A stretch of DNA of 64,000 nucleotides from a bacterium (GTDB lineage: Bacteria > Desulfobacterota > JAPLJL01): contig JAQTNV010000010.1 in the NCBI GenBank assembly GCA_028713675.1, positions 1-64,000 on the forward strand. The letters are read 5' to 3'. How positions within the stretch are numbered: the first letter of the stretch is position 1; each line of letters opens with the position of its first letter. Made by a program: the position numbers and the translations under genes. Positions 1 to 8,873 of the stretch are shown piece after piece. A model generated the notes under the pieces. That model was given only the letters and a program-made list of their open reading frames with translations. It was not told where the DNA came from and searched no databases.

Positions 1-912
1 CTCCCCGCTCTCCCCGAACCCGGCCGAGATCACCACTATCCCCCGCACCCCCTTCCGCCCGCACTGTTCCACCATGGACTGCACCAGGTCGGCGGGAACC
101 ACGACCAGGGCCAGATCAACCTCGCCGGGGACCTCGAGGATGGAAGGATAGGCTTTCACCGAGGCCACCACCGGGGCATTGGGATTGACCGGATAAACCG
201 GCCCGGGAAACCCCTGGAGCAGGAGGTTATGAAAAAGCTGATTGCCGATAGTTCCCGGCCGGCGGGAAGCCCCGATCACCGCGATGGAATTGGGCTTGAG
301 GAAAACCCGGAGGGCGGCCAGGGCCGCGGCTTTCTCGCGGTCCGCGTATCTCTCCTCCGCGAGGGGAGTGGGGGTAATATTCATCACCATGTGGTAAATA
401 CCCTGCTCGAGCTCCGTCTCCACGCGGAAGCCGCTATCCAGCAAAAGCTTGATCATCTCCCGGTTCCGCCCGAGGATCAGGCCATCAAAGCGCCGGATCC
501 CTTTGCCGCGGGCGATCTGGGCCAGTTGTTCCAGAAGACGGGTACCGATGCCCCGGCCCTGGTACTTATCTTCCACGGTAAAAGCCACGTCGGCCGTGTC
601 GCCTTTTTCCAGGCGGGCGTAACGGCCGACGGCCACGATCTTTTCCTCCTCGCCTTCCCCGTGCACCGCGGTCAGGGCAAAGGTATTCTCGTAATCAACA
701 TTGCATAACTGCCGGGCATCCTCCCGGCTCAAACTGTCCATCGCCCGCTGAAAGCGAAGATAAATCGAATTGGTGGAGAGCCGGGAGACAAAATCGATCA
801 GTCTCTCTTCATCATCCTTCCGGATGGGCCGGAAAAGGATGGAGGAGCCGTCTTTCAGGGTCACCCCGATCCGGTACTGTTCCAGGTTCAAGTCCGCGGT
901 ATTGCCTTCCAT
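1..912 (-). CDS. GNAT acetyltransferase fused to CoA-binding (ADP-forming acyl-CoA synthetase-like) domain, partial
   Basis: Reads from an ATG at 912 down through the left edge (304 codons, no stop seen). A GGAG Shine-Dalgarno lies just upstream. The N-terminal ~165 residues form a GNAT fold: the acetyl-CoA loop QGRGIG is followed by a helix and a typical C-terminal strand. After it comes a Rossmann CoA-binding domain starting FLKPNSIAVIGASRRPG, then YPVNPNAP and VVVPADLV, the start of the NDP-forming acyl-CoA synthetase module. Family knowledge: such fusions are protein lysine acetyltransferases (Pat type) that often control acyl-CoA synthetases; GNAT-first order corresponds to the PatA type of actinomycetes rather than Salmonella Pat. 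Whether ligase domains follow is outside the window, so a shorter GNAT/CoA-binding protein is possible. Confidence 0.85.
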   Translation of the reverse strand, partial: MEGNTADLNLEQYRIGVTLKDGSSILFRPIRKDDEERLIDFVSRLSTNSIYLRFQRAMDSLSREDARQLCNVDYENTFALTAVHGEGEEEKIVAVGRYARLEKGDTADVAFTVEDKYQGRGIGTRLLEQLAQIARGKGIRRFDGLILGRNREMIKLLLDSGFRVETELEQGIYHMVMNITPTPLAEERYADREKAAALAALRVFLKPNSIAVIGASRRPGTIGNQLFHNLLLQGFPGPVYPVNPNAPVVASVKAYPSILEVPGEVDLALVVVPADLVQSMVEQCGRKGVRGIVVISAGFGESGE

Positions 913-1038
913 TTTTTCTCCTTATTTTGAAACCGTTGCTAAATCCTGAATATGTCATCCTGATCCCGCCTCTGGCGGGAATGTTTTTACTCATCTCCAA
1001 AATCAATTCTCCTCGACTCTTAGGCCTTTTTCCCATTT

Positions 1039-1062
1039 CGCAGGCTAAAGCCTGCGGCTACC
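1039..1062 (+). repeat. Mini-hairpin repeat, CGCA-stem/TAAA-loop family
   Basis: CGCAGGC-TAAA-GCCTGCG followed by GCTACC. One of at least six copies in the window with the same loop and tail but different, still complementary, inner stems. Confidence 0.8.
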
Positions 1063-1085
1063 GCTAATATTTATCTGGTTTTTCA

Positions 1086-1200
1086 CTCGTCAATCGTTTT
1101 ATCCCGAGTCATCCCGAGGGACATTCGTCAATCGTAAATTCCCTTTGACCTTTCACCTTTGAGCTTTGACCTGCCTTTTGCTCTCTGCTCTCTGCCCTTG
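1086..1200. repeat. Degenerate heptamer repeat array overlapping a gene 3' end
   Basis: Two 7-nt word families abut: TCGTCAA/TCGTAAA (1088-1136) and CTTTGAC/CTTTCAC/CTTTGAG, then CTCTCTG words (1143-1197). The second runs inside the last codons of the minus-strand lipoprotein gene. Confidence 0.75.
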
Positions 1201-2248
1201 CCGGGCATTCCAGCCCCGGAAAGCTCCCAGCGTAGGCGCCGCCGGAGAGCAGCCCGTAAAAATAACTTCCCGACCAGACCAGGAGCCCGGCCGCGAGCCT
1301 GATCCCCGCCCGAGCCTGGGCGGGGTCTTTCTCCGCCAGTCCGGTGGCCACGGCGAAGACGGCCGCCTCCGCGACCAGGATGTAGCCGGAGGAAAGCCGT
1401 GAAACCATCCGGTAGGTGCCGGGCTCCATCTCCGAACCGGAAAGAAAGCTCTCCCAGACACCGCCTCCCACCTGGGTGGCTTCCTCTCCCCACTTCCGGG
1501 CCTGGCGGGAAAGCTCCTCCCAATCGGATGTGTCCGGATCATTGAGTTTTTCCCGCGCCGGCCGGTAGCGGTCGAGAACAGAAAGTTCGACCGCGGGATC
1601 CTCGCAATTCAGAAATCCCAGGCACTTGAGCCCCGCTTCCGGCGGCGTGTATCCCGCCGGAGGATTGGCGCTGAGGGTCTCGTAATATCCCTGGTTATAT
1701 CCATAGAGTATGAGAAAGAAAGGAAAAATGGCCCGGGCAGTGGCAAGGACTTCCTCCGGGTCAACGGCCTCGGCGGCCGCCAGAAGCCCCGTCCCGCTTC
1801 TGGCCAGGATCCCGAAAATCATTTCCTCTCCCGGGAAATCCGCAGGGATGGAGGTTTGGGTGGTGCTCCCGGGGTAGAAATAATTGTCCCGTAACCAGAC
1901 CCCGCCGAAAAACCCGGAAAGATACAGGCTTCCCAGCCGGACCCGCGTCGCTTCCGGGGTAATCTCCTCCGCTCCGAGATCGTCAATGTCCTCGAGGGGC
2001 AGGTATCCCAGCCAGAAATCCTCACTGGTCGGCGCCAGCTCCTGGTCCCGGCAATAGGCCGAAGCGATCCCCGCGATTTGCGCCTCCTCGATCACCAGAA
2101 CTTCGTTGGGCTGAAAAGGATAAGAAGGAATCGTTACCTGGGCCGGGCCGGCGGGATTTTTTCCTCCCCCGCAGGCAAAAGCAACCAGGCCGAGAGTCAG
2201 ACCCGCCGAAATAAGCGAGCCGCGCCGGATTAGATCAATTAAATTCAT
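1109..2248 (-). CDS. Predicted lipoprotein of unknown function
   Basis: 379 residues. The first 26 form a lipoprotein signal peptide: basic start, hydrophobic core, lipobox AFAC with Cys26, then GGG and a short Pro/Gly linker. I do not recognise the rest. It has a mixed alpha-helical look with several Gly/Ala/Tyr-rich hydrophobic stretches (around residues 150-190 and 310-345). The C-terminal ~25 residues (from about SREQKAG) are translated from a heptamer repeat array (plus strand 1128-1200), so the gene end has probably been extended into repeat DNA and is not conserved protein. No Shine-Dalgarno is visible before the ATG, and it diverges from the FAD oxidoreductase gene over about 90 bp of AT-rich DNA that must hold both promoters. 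Confidence 0.7.
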   Translation of the reverse strand: MNLIDLIRRGSLISAGLTLGLVAFACGGGKNPAGPAQVTIPSYPFQPNEVLVIEEAQIAGIASAYCRDQELAPTSEDFWLGYLPLEDIDDLGAEEITPEATRVRLGSLYLSGFFGGVWLRDNYFYPGSTTQTSIPADFPGEEMIFGILARSGTGLLAAAEAVDPEEVLATARAIFPFFLILYGYNQGYYETLSANPPAGYTPPEAGLKCLGFLNCEDPAVELSVLDRYRPAREKLNDPDTSDWEELSRQARKWGEEATQVGGGVWESFLSGSEMEPGTYRMVSRLSSGYILVAEAAVFAVATGLAEKDPAQARAGIRLAAGLLVWSGSYFYGLLSGGAYAGSFPGLECPARAESREQKAGQSSKVKGQREFTIDECPSG

Positions 2249-2338
2249 AGTTTATTGAAAAGATTGTACAATATTATTTTATTTTAAAGATAATCTTACT
2301 CAGTAATTCTATTGCCAGCCAACTTTAAAGGAGGAAAT

Positions 2339-3997
2339 TTGAGAACATCCCGGAAGGCCTCCCCAGAATTTCGTAATTATTTTGTTCTTTTCCTGACCGC
2401 CATGTTCCTGGTTTGCACCGGGGTGATTTCCTGCGGCTCCCCGGGCGCCAAGAACGTTCCCCCCGGGGCGGAAAAATGGCCGGTGGTGATCATCGGAGCG
2501 GGGGCCGGCGGGTTGGGGGCCGGAGCCTCCCTGGCGCAGAAAGGCGTCAAGGCCCTGGTCCTGGAACAGCACGACAAGCCCGGCGGATACATGACCGCCT
2601 TCGAGCGGGGCGATTACCGCTTCGAGGTCTCCCTCCACATGATGGACGGCCTGGACGAGAACGGAGCCACCCGGGGCGCCCTGAAAAAGCTCGGGATCTG
2701 GGACCGGGTCAAGCCGATCAAGATCGATCCTATCCTCCGGCTGTCCTACCCCGACCAGAACATCGACGTCCCCTCCGATCTCGCGGCCTATCGGAAGGTC
2801 CTGGCGGAAAAATTCCCCGGCTCGGCGGACGGGATCAACCAGCTCTTTGACGAGCTTCTCGCGATCGGCTCGGCCACCGAGAAGCTCCAGAAGCTGCAGG
2901 ACGGGCCACTCCTCCTCCGCCTGGTCAAGTATCCCTTCGTCCCGTTCATGGCCTGGGACCTGATCAAAAACCGCAATGTCACGCTCAAGGAGATCGGGGA
3001 CAGGTACATCAAGGACCCCAAGGCCCAGAGCGCCGTCTTCCAGCTGGTCAATTTTCTCGGCCTCCCGGCCTCCCGGGCCAGCGGGGCCTATTTCGCGATC
3101 ATGTGGTCCAGCTACCACAAGTACGGGGCCTACCAGTTCCAGGGCGGCTCCCACTCCGTTTCCAACGCCCTGGCCGAGGTGATCAGGGAAAAGGGCGGGG
3201 AGGTGCGCCTCAACACCCTGGTGAAAAAGATCCTGATTGAGAACGGCAGGGCGGTCGGGGTCGAGACTGAGAAGGGACAGAAAATCTTCGCCGACTACGT
3301 TATCTCCAACGCCAATGGTTATTCGACTTATATGAACCTGGTCGGGGAGCAGAACCTCCCTCCCAAATTCGTCAAACGCATAAAGGCGATGGAGCCGGGC
3401 ATCTCCGTGACCGAGGCCTACCTCGGCCTGAACCTGGACCTGGCCAAGATCGGCCTGGGCAAGGTCGGGGAGATCTTCTACAACCCGGATTACGACGCCG
3501 AGGGCCAGTGGAAAAACAACCTGGCCATGAAAATCGAGGATAATGTCCCCCTCGGGATCGCCCTCTATTCCAACACCGACCCCACCTGCGCCCCGCCCGG
3601 CAAGTCGGTGGTGGTCCTCACCCTGATCACCCCCTACGACTGGAAGGACCGCTGGCAGTCCGGCGCGGGCGGGACCGCCTACCAGGACCTGAAAAAGCAG
3701 GTGGGCGACCGGATGATCGACATCGCGGAAAAAACGATCCCGGGCATCCGGAAATCCATCGAGGTGATGGAGATCGGCTCGCCCATCACGATGGAGCGCT
3801 ACACCCTGAATTACAAGGGCGCCTTCATGGGCTGGGCCCCCACCCCGAAGCAGAGTCTGCTGGGTCGGTTGTTTTTCACCGGGCCGATCAAGCACCTTTA
3901 TCAGGCCGGCTCCTACACCTTCCCCGGGGGAGGCCAGTCGGCCAGCCTGATCTCCGGCCTGATGGTAGGCGAGATGGTGGCGGGCAAGCTTAAGTAG
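2339..3997 (+). CDS. FAD-dependent oxidoreductase (CrtI/phytoene desaturase-like) with lipoprotein signal peptide
   Basis: Start set at TTG 2339 because AAAGGAGG lies 4 nt upstream; this gives 552 residues beginning MRTSRK. A lipoprotein signal follows: hydrophobic stretch and lipobox VISC, then SPG. The Rossmann FAD site is VVIIGAGAGGLGAGASLAQKG, followed by LEQHDKPGGY and, near the C-terminus, the second FAD motif LYQAGSYTFPGGGQSASLISG. These fit the phytoene desaturase / retinol-saturase-like amine oxidase superfamily, about 500 residues in typical members, which act on polyprenyl or other hydrophobic substrates. The substrate cannot be inferred. Lipid anchoring outside the cytoplasm is unusual, because FAD is normally inserted in the cytoplasm and no twin-arginine motif is present. 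The gene stands alone and converges on the TonB receptor gene. Confidence 0.85.
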   Translation: MRTSRKASPEFRNYFVLFLTAMFLVCTGVISCGSPGAKNVPPGAEKWPVVIIGAGAGGLGAGASLAQKGVKALVLEQHDKPGGYMTAFERGDYRFEVSLHMMDGLDENGATRGALKKLGIWDRVKPIKIDPILRLSYPDQNIDVPSDLAAYRKVLAEKFPGSADGINQLFDELLAIGSATEKLQKLQDGPLLLRLVKYPFVPFMAWDLIKNRNVTLKEIGDRYIKDPKAQSAVFQLVNFLGLPASRASGAYFAIMWSSYHKYGAYQFQGGSHSVSNALAEVIREKGGEVRLNTLVKKILIENGRAVGVETEKGQKIFADYVISNANGYSTYMNLVGEQNLPPKFVKRIKAMEPGISVTEAYLGLNLDLAKIGLGKVGEIFYNPDYDAEGQWKNNLAMKIEDNVPLGIALYSNTDPTCAPPGKSVVVLTLITPYDWKDRWQSGAGGTAYQDLKKQVGDRMIDIAEKTIPGIRKSIEVMEIGSPITMERYTLNYKGAFMGWAPTPKQSLLGRLFFTGPIKHLYQAGSYTFPGGGQSASLISGLMVGEMVAGKLK

Positions 3998-4014
3998 GAT
4001 TTCCGGAGGTAAGG

Positions 4015-6057
4015 CTAGAAGGTCACCCGGGCCGACGCGGAAACCTGGGTGCCGATCGTCTCGCCGTACCTGGGGTATTCCTTGTGTTCATCATGCAGGA
4101 GATTGTAGACGTAAACCGACGCCTCCGCCCGGCCCTGCCAGAAACGGTAGCCCAGCCGCAGATTGACCAGGTTATAGGCCGGCAGCTTTCCCAGCTCAAA
4201 TATCCCTATTCCGGTGCCCATGATGTTCCGATCGATATTGGGCGGCCAGTAAGTACTCCCCACGTGATGGACCAGGAGCGTTGAGGAAAATCCATTCTTC
4301 AGATTAACCGTAACCCCGCCGTTGATTTTATGGCGTGGTGTCCGCCGGTCGGATTTGTCAAAATCGGCCACTTCGCTCGGGTCCACCATCCGCCCGTTTT
4401 GTTTGACCCCGGTAAAATACATATCTGTATAAGTGTAGTTAACAAAACTCGAAAGCCAATAATAGGGAGATGCTTTTAATTCAGCTTCAACTCCCCGAGC
4501 TTCCTCATCATACAGGTTGGCCATTTGCGCCACCCCGCCCAGCAACCCGCCGGGAAAGCTATACCAGATCACGTCGGAAAGCTGATTGTAGAACAGGTTC
4601 AAACTGCCCCGGATCGTACCCCGGAATAGATCAGCGACATAGCCCGCTTCATAGGAAATCAACTCGTCCGGATTCAGGTCCGGATCTCCGGAAAAAGACA
4701 TCGTGTAGACAGTATTCACGATTTCCAGAGGCACCTCAGCCTTAAAATAGTTTTCCGTAAAAGTGGGATTCCGGAAAGATCTCCCGGCGGAAAACCGGAA
4801 AACGTGCCCGGCATGCGGAGAAAGAAGCAAACTCCCGCGCGGGCTCAGGTTAAACCCGGTTACGGGGTGATAATCGCCACGGGCCCCCAGATAGGTGGTG
4901 ACCATGTTCCGAAAGTTAAATTCATGCTGGAGATAAGCCCCGACCAGATGCTGGGTCTCATAATTTTCCATCAGGGACGACTTGACGGTAACGTAACGGT
5001 AGCTCGCCCCCCCGGTAATCAGCTGCGATTTCCCCAGTTCCTGGATTTTCTGGGTTTCGAAATCCAGCACGTTGGACTCCACCCCGGTATCGAGCTTCCA
5101 GCCCTCGGCCGGCCTAACGGTAAACCCCGGAAAGACCTCCAGATTGTCAAAAAGGGTTTTGGGGGCGTAATAACGATTGGCATCCAGCGCGTTCCAGAAG
5201 GTCCGGAAATAAAAATCCGGCCGGGAATACTTGGCCGTTAAGTTATGGGTCATGGAAAACGCTTTAATCATCCCGATCGCGTCGTGGAAGGTCTCGGATT
5301 TTCCCGCGTCCATTCCGGCTTCCAGCTCGATATTCCCGTTTCTTCCCAGGTCGAAATTCAGGGCCGCATGGCCGCGCGGGTATTGGACGGAAATCTGATC
5401 GGCATGTTCGTAACTCCCCCGCTGGGTCCAGCCCGCCGAGAACAGGTGGCTGACTTTCCCCCGGGTCCCGGAATCCATTATGGTCCCGATGATCGTCCCC
5501 GGCCCGCCGGTGATCGAGAGAGAGGTCCCCGGCGAGCTCCCGGGTGCCTGGGTGATAATATTCACCACCGCGTGCAGGGCGTTGGCTCCATAAAGCACCG
5601 ATCCCGGCCCCCTTACCACTTCGATCTTATCGATCTGTTCCAGGGGAATATCCATTTTAGACCAGACCACGATCCCAAAATAATCCTGGTAGATGGAACG
5701 GCCGTCGACCATGACCAGGACCCCGTTCTCCATGGGCTTGTTCGTTCCCCTGGCGCCGATCTCGAAATCGCTGGGGGAAATGCTCATTACCTCGAGCCCC
5801 GGGACCCGACGCAGGAGATCGCCCAGGTTGGTGGCCCCCGACTCCCGGATCTCGTCCGCGTTGATGACGGTCACCGCCGCGGGAGACTGCTCGATCCTTT
5901 GCAGCCTTTTCGACGCGGTTTCCACCCATTCATCGACCTTGAAAAAGTCTTCCTCTTCAAACTGAGCGGAGGCGGATCCGAGAAAAGCCCAGGAGCTCAT
6001 GAACGCCAAAAGGAAAAACCCTTTCCGTAAACCGGTTTTCTTAAATATTTGGAACAT
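4015..6057 (-). CDS. TonB-dependent outer membrane receptor
   Basis: 680 residues from ATG 6057, chosen over an upstream in-frame start because AAGGAA precedes it and the product begins with a clean signal peptide (MFQIFKKTGLRKG, hydrophobic core, cut after SASA). The plug domain occupies about residues 35-180: QSPAAVTVINADEI, LGDLLRRVPGLEV, VMVDGRSIYQD, VEVVRGPGSVLYGANA and VVNIIT are the standard plug signatures. The rest is a 22-strand beta-barrel ending in a terminal Phe (SARVTF), the BAM-recognition signature. The family imports siderophores, cobalamin, sugars or metals using TonB energy; the ligand here is not identifiable. The plug is closer in look to the ligand-broad Cir/FecA/colicin-I type than to SusC. 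Confidence 0.93.
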   Translation of the reverse strand: MFQIFKKTGLRKGFFLLAFMSSWAFLGSASAQFEEEDFFKVDEWVETASKRLQRIEQSPAAVTVINADEIRESGATNLGDLLRRVPGLEVMSISPSDFEIGARGTNKPMENGVLVMVDGRSIYQDYFGIVVWSKMDIPLEQIDKIEVVRGPGSVLYGANALHAVVNIITQAPGSSPGTSLSITGGPGTIIGTIMDSGTRGKVSHLFSAGWTQRGSYEHADQISVQYPRGHAALNFDLGRNGNIELEAGMDAGKSETFHDAIGMIKAFSMTHNLTAKYSRPDFYFRTFWNALDANRYYAPKTLFDNLEVFPGFTVRPAEGWKLDTGVESNVLDFETQKIQELGKSQLITGGASYRYVTVKSSLMENYETQHLVGAYLQHEFNFRNMVTTYLGARGDYHPVTGFNLSPRGSLLLSPHAGHVFRFSAGRSFRNPTFTENYFKAEVPLEIVNTVYTMSFSGDPDLNPDELISYEAGYVADLFRGTIRGSLNLFYNQLSDVIWYSFPGGLLGGVAQMANLYDEEARGVEAELKASPYYWLSSFVNYTYTDMYFTGVKQNGRMVDPSEVADFDKSDRRTPRHKINGGVTVNLKNGFSSTLLVHHVGSTYWPPNIDRNIMGTGIGIFELGKLPAYNLVNLRLGYRFWQGRAEASVYVYNLLHDEHKEYPRYGETIGTQVSASARVTF

Positions 6058-6099
6058 AATATTCCTTTGACGGGACAGGTTATTGTTCGGTTGAATCCG

Positions 6100-6128
6100 A
6101 TTAAATATTTTACCGGACAATTTGTCAA
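6100..6128 (-). promoter_or_regulatory. Sigma-70 promoter of the TonB receptor gene
   Basis: On the minus strand TTGACA (6128-6123), a 17-nt spacer and TTTAAT (6105-6100). Transcription would start about 35 nt upstream of the ATG at 6057. Confidence 0.7.
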
Positions 6129-6234
6129 GAAAAAAAATCGCGGGTCTTTTGCCTGAGGATTTACGCCCGGGTTTCCCTGCGGCCGGCGGCGGCTAGTTTA
6201 TATGATCGATCAAGTCTGTTTCACTTGCATATGG

Positions 6235-6378
6235 CATAGGGCATAGGGCATAGAGCATAGAGCATAGAGCAGAACCTTAAAAATGTTTTACTGGTTTTTC
6301 TAGCCACCCAACAACCTAGCCACCTTATTTTTCTGGTTACTGGTTACTGGTTACCTGCTACCTGCTATCTGCTGCCTG
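6235..6378. repeat. Heptamer repeat arrays (GCATAGR and TGGTTAC/CTGCTAC words)
   Basis: 6235-6272 holds six GCATAGG/GCATAGA units. 6301-6378 holds CTAGCCA-type words followed by TGGTTAC x3, CTGCTAC, CTGCTAT, CTGCTGC. Both have a strict 7-nt period. The rest of the 6058-6364 gap holds only the receptor promoter. Confidence 0.9.
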
Positions 6379-8713
6379 AAACTTTTTTGAACCTTGATCT
6401 GATTATTAGGATTGGTCCGAGAAAAAACGCCAGCCCCGCCAGCAGGATCAGGCCATCCGGCTCCCGGTCGCCCCGGGAAACCGGCAGGACCCCGCAACCG
6501 CAAGCCGGGCTTTTGTATATCTTCGCCTCGCTGGTCAGGCTGAACTGGCCGAACCCGGAAACACGTTTTATCACCAGGTAATATTTTCCGCTCTGCTCCG
6601 GGCGGAAACCGCCGATTTTTTCATCTTCAAATCCGGCACGGGTACTGTCTGCGGCAATGACCGGCTCTCCATTTTCATCCGGGGCGCTTTCGTAGAGATA
6701 CAGGTCAAAATCCGCCCGGGTCGGGGTCTGCAGGGTAAAGGTATATTCGTCGGCCCGGTCCAGTTCCAAGGCGCGGGCCCAGACCCTTTTCCCCCCGAAA
6801 CTCGATTCCAGGGAAGCCTGGATCGGATTCCCTACCTGGTAGGAGAGGGTCGCCGCTTCCAGGGCGGCGTCGGGATTGATCCGGCCGTAGCCTTCCCGGT
6901 TGTCCTTCGGGGAAGCAGCCCGGCCCAAGGGGGGAATATAGGTTTTGGTTCCCGAGGAAAGCTCGCCCTGGTTGATCTCGCTGGCGGTCATCAGGATCAG
7001 CTGCTTGGCCCAGTTCGGGTCTTCCGGGCTCCCGTGGGTCCAGGTCCCCTTGGCCTCTGCCAGGATGGCCACCAGCCCGGAAACAAAAGCCGAGGCCTGG
7101 GAGGTGCCGATTTTACCCCAGTAATCGTCGGGGAAGCGGTCGGAATCAAATTTGACATTATTATTCGCGTCTTCCGTCGAATCGGAATCGTTGGTGTCAG
7201 CCGAGAAGATGTAGCTCAAATCCTGCCCTCCGCCCCCGGGGGCGAGCACGTCCGGCTTCACGGGTTTCCGGTTGCCGCCCGGGCTCGAGTAATCGGCCAG
7301 CTTGTCCTCGAGCGTCATCGCCCCCACCGCGATCGAAAGAGCGGTGCTCCCCGGCGAGCCGATTTCCTTCTCCCGGTCATTCCCGGCCGCGGTCACGAAG
7401 GCGATCCCCCCCTGGACCAGGTTTTCCACCGTGGTATTCACGGTCGGGGAAAGGATATCGAAGGTCAGGCTGGCATTGACGGCCACGATCCCCAGGGCCT
7501 CCGCCCGGTTTGAGATCGATTCGAGCGCCTGGACGAAGGCGATCGCGTCGCCGTTGCCTTCGTCGTCGAGAATCCTGAAGGCGGCGATCCCGGCGCCGGG
7601 CGCGACCCCGCGCATCAGGTTAAAGCCGTCATCGTAGCTGTCGTAGGGGATAACAACCTGGCCGACGTAAAAGCTTCCCGCGCTCGGGAACGTGTCCTGG
7701 TCGTCGGTGGAATAAATGGCGTAATAAAACCCCTCGCCCTGAACATCTACGCTTTTCTTATCTATTCCATCACCGGTAATCTTCTCATCAAAAAGCACAT
7801 TTTCCGTATTATTTTCAATGTTTTCCACGGTGAGGTAATACCCGCCCGGTTTTTCCGCCCAGAGGCGGGCTTCCAGGGGCCGGGCGGAGGACGTTTGAAT
7901 CGGGATGGGCTCGATGTAACCAGTGCCTTCGTTGGAAGGGAATAGACTGGGAAAAGAAACGGGAACGGTGGCCCCTCCGGCCGCCTCCCCGCCCCCGGCG
8001 ACTATCCCGGAGACATGGGTGCCGTGACCGTTCTTATCAAAAGGATCGGCCGCGTGCGGATCATCGGGATGGTCGGGATCGCCGACCACGTCCTCCCAGT
8101 ATGTTATTTTTCCGGCCATGTCGGGATGGCTGTCGTCGATGCCGGTGTCCATGACCGCCACCACCTGGCCCGCGCCGGTGTAACCGGTGGCCAGACCGCC
8201 GCCGCCCTTCCACACCTCCCGCACCCGGATATGATTTACCGCCCGGAAAAGGGCCGGACGGGAGCGGGGAACACCCTCCACCCAGACCACCCGCCCGTTT
8301 TTCTCAATCAGGTTCTGGATCTCAGCCCGGGGCAGGCGAACCGCCAGGGCGTAAACCAGATCCTTCCATTTTCCCAGGACCGAGCCGCCCTGGGCCAGGA
8401 TCTTTTCCAGGTCCGAATCCTCCGGCGGGGCGGAAAGGTCGATCAGCACCTCAATGGGCTCGTCCGGCCGGGTCGGAAGGCCCGGGACGCTGGTGATGAA
8501 AAAATCGGCCGGGCCGGGCGGAGAAATCCCCAGGTCCGATTCAAGAAAATCGGAAATTTTGTTGTTGTTCCTGTCCAGGACGGCCGAATCGGGGGTTACG
8601 ATCCGGGGATCGGCCGCTCCGGCCGAAGCCGGAAGAGCAAAGAGCAGAGCGTTTACCCCGAGCAAAAGCGAGAGGCAAAGCGCAAAGCAGAATAAATAAT
8701 TAATTTTTCGCAT
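6365..8713 (-). CDS. Secreted subtilisin-family (S8) serine protease with C-terminal membrane anchor
   Basis: 782 residues from ATG 8713, where a signal peptide (MRKINYLFCF to SAGA) begins; an upstream TTG would add 15 residues without a better ribosome site. A propeptide of the I9 inhibitor type spans roughly residues 80-150. Catalytic Asp is in VMDTGID (about 189), His in GHGTHVSG (about 230) and Ser in GTSQASAFVSG, so the triad is intact. About 100 residues are inserted between the His motif and the core segment MRGVAPGAG, an unusual beta-rich insertion. After the catalytic domain comes a pre-peptidase C-terminal (PPC) beta-sandwich, then a Cys cluster (ACGCG), one hydrophobic helix and a basic end (RSRFKK). 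That tripartite tail looks like a sorting/anchoring signal. Likely an exported, surface-held protease. Confidence 0.93.
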   Translation of the reverse strand: MRKINYLFCFALCLSLLLGVNALLFALPASAGAADPRIVTPDSAVLDRNNNKISDFLESDLGISPPGPADFFITSVPGLPTRPDEPIEVLIDLSAPPEDSDLEKILAQGGSVLGKWKDLVYALAVRLPRAEIQNLIEKNGRVVWVEGVPRSRPALFRAVNHIRVREVWKGGGGLATGYTGAGQVVAVMDTGIDDSHPDMAGKITYWEDVVGDPDHPDDPHAADPFDKNGHGTHVSGIVAGGGEAAGGATVPVSFPSLFPSNEGTGYIEPIPIQTSSARPLEARLWAEKPGGYYLTVENIENNTENVLFDEKITGDGIDKKSVDVQGEGFYYAIYSTDDQDTFPSAGSFYVGQVVIPYDSYDDGFNLMRGVAPGAGIAAFRILDDEGNGDAIAFVQALESISNRAEALGIVAVNASLTFDILSPTVNTTVENLVQGGIAFVTAAGNDREKEIGSPGSTALSIAVGAMTLEDKLADYSSPGGNRKPVKPDVLAPGGGGQDLSYIFSADTNDSDSTEDANNNVKFDSDRFPDDYWGKIGTSQASAFVSGLVAILAEAKGTWTHGSPEDPNWAKQLILMTASEINQGELSSGTKTYIPPLGRAASPKDNREGYGRINPDAALEAATLSYQVGNPIQASLESSFGGKRVWARALELDRADEYTFTLQTPTRADFDLYLYESAPDENGEPVIAADSTRAGFEDEKIGGFRPEQSGKYYLVIKRVSGFGQFSLTSEAKIYKSPACGCGVLPVSRGDREPDGLILLAGLAFFLGPILIIRSRFKKVSGSR

Positions 8714-8873
8714 TGAAGTCTTGCGGGTAATGATCTCAGAGCCCCGCCGGAAAAGCAATATTATTATTTTAGCTTCCTCTTCCCCCGGGGGAGAGGATTA
8801 AGGTGAGGGGGCGAAATAAATAATTTTCTGGCTGTGGATTTCGGATGGTGTTAATTACATTGATAAAAACATT

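Noticed and set aside
6058-6364. Cobalamin riboswitch or Fur box upstream of the TonB receptor
   Set aside because: Only a promoter and heptamer repeats could be seen.
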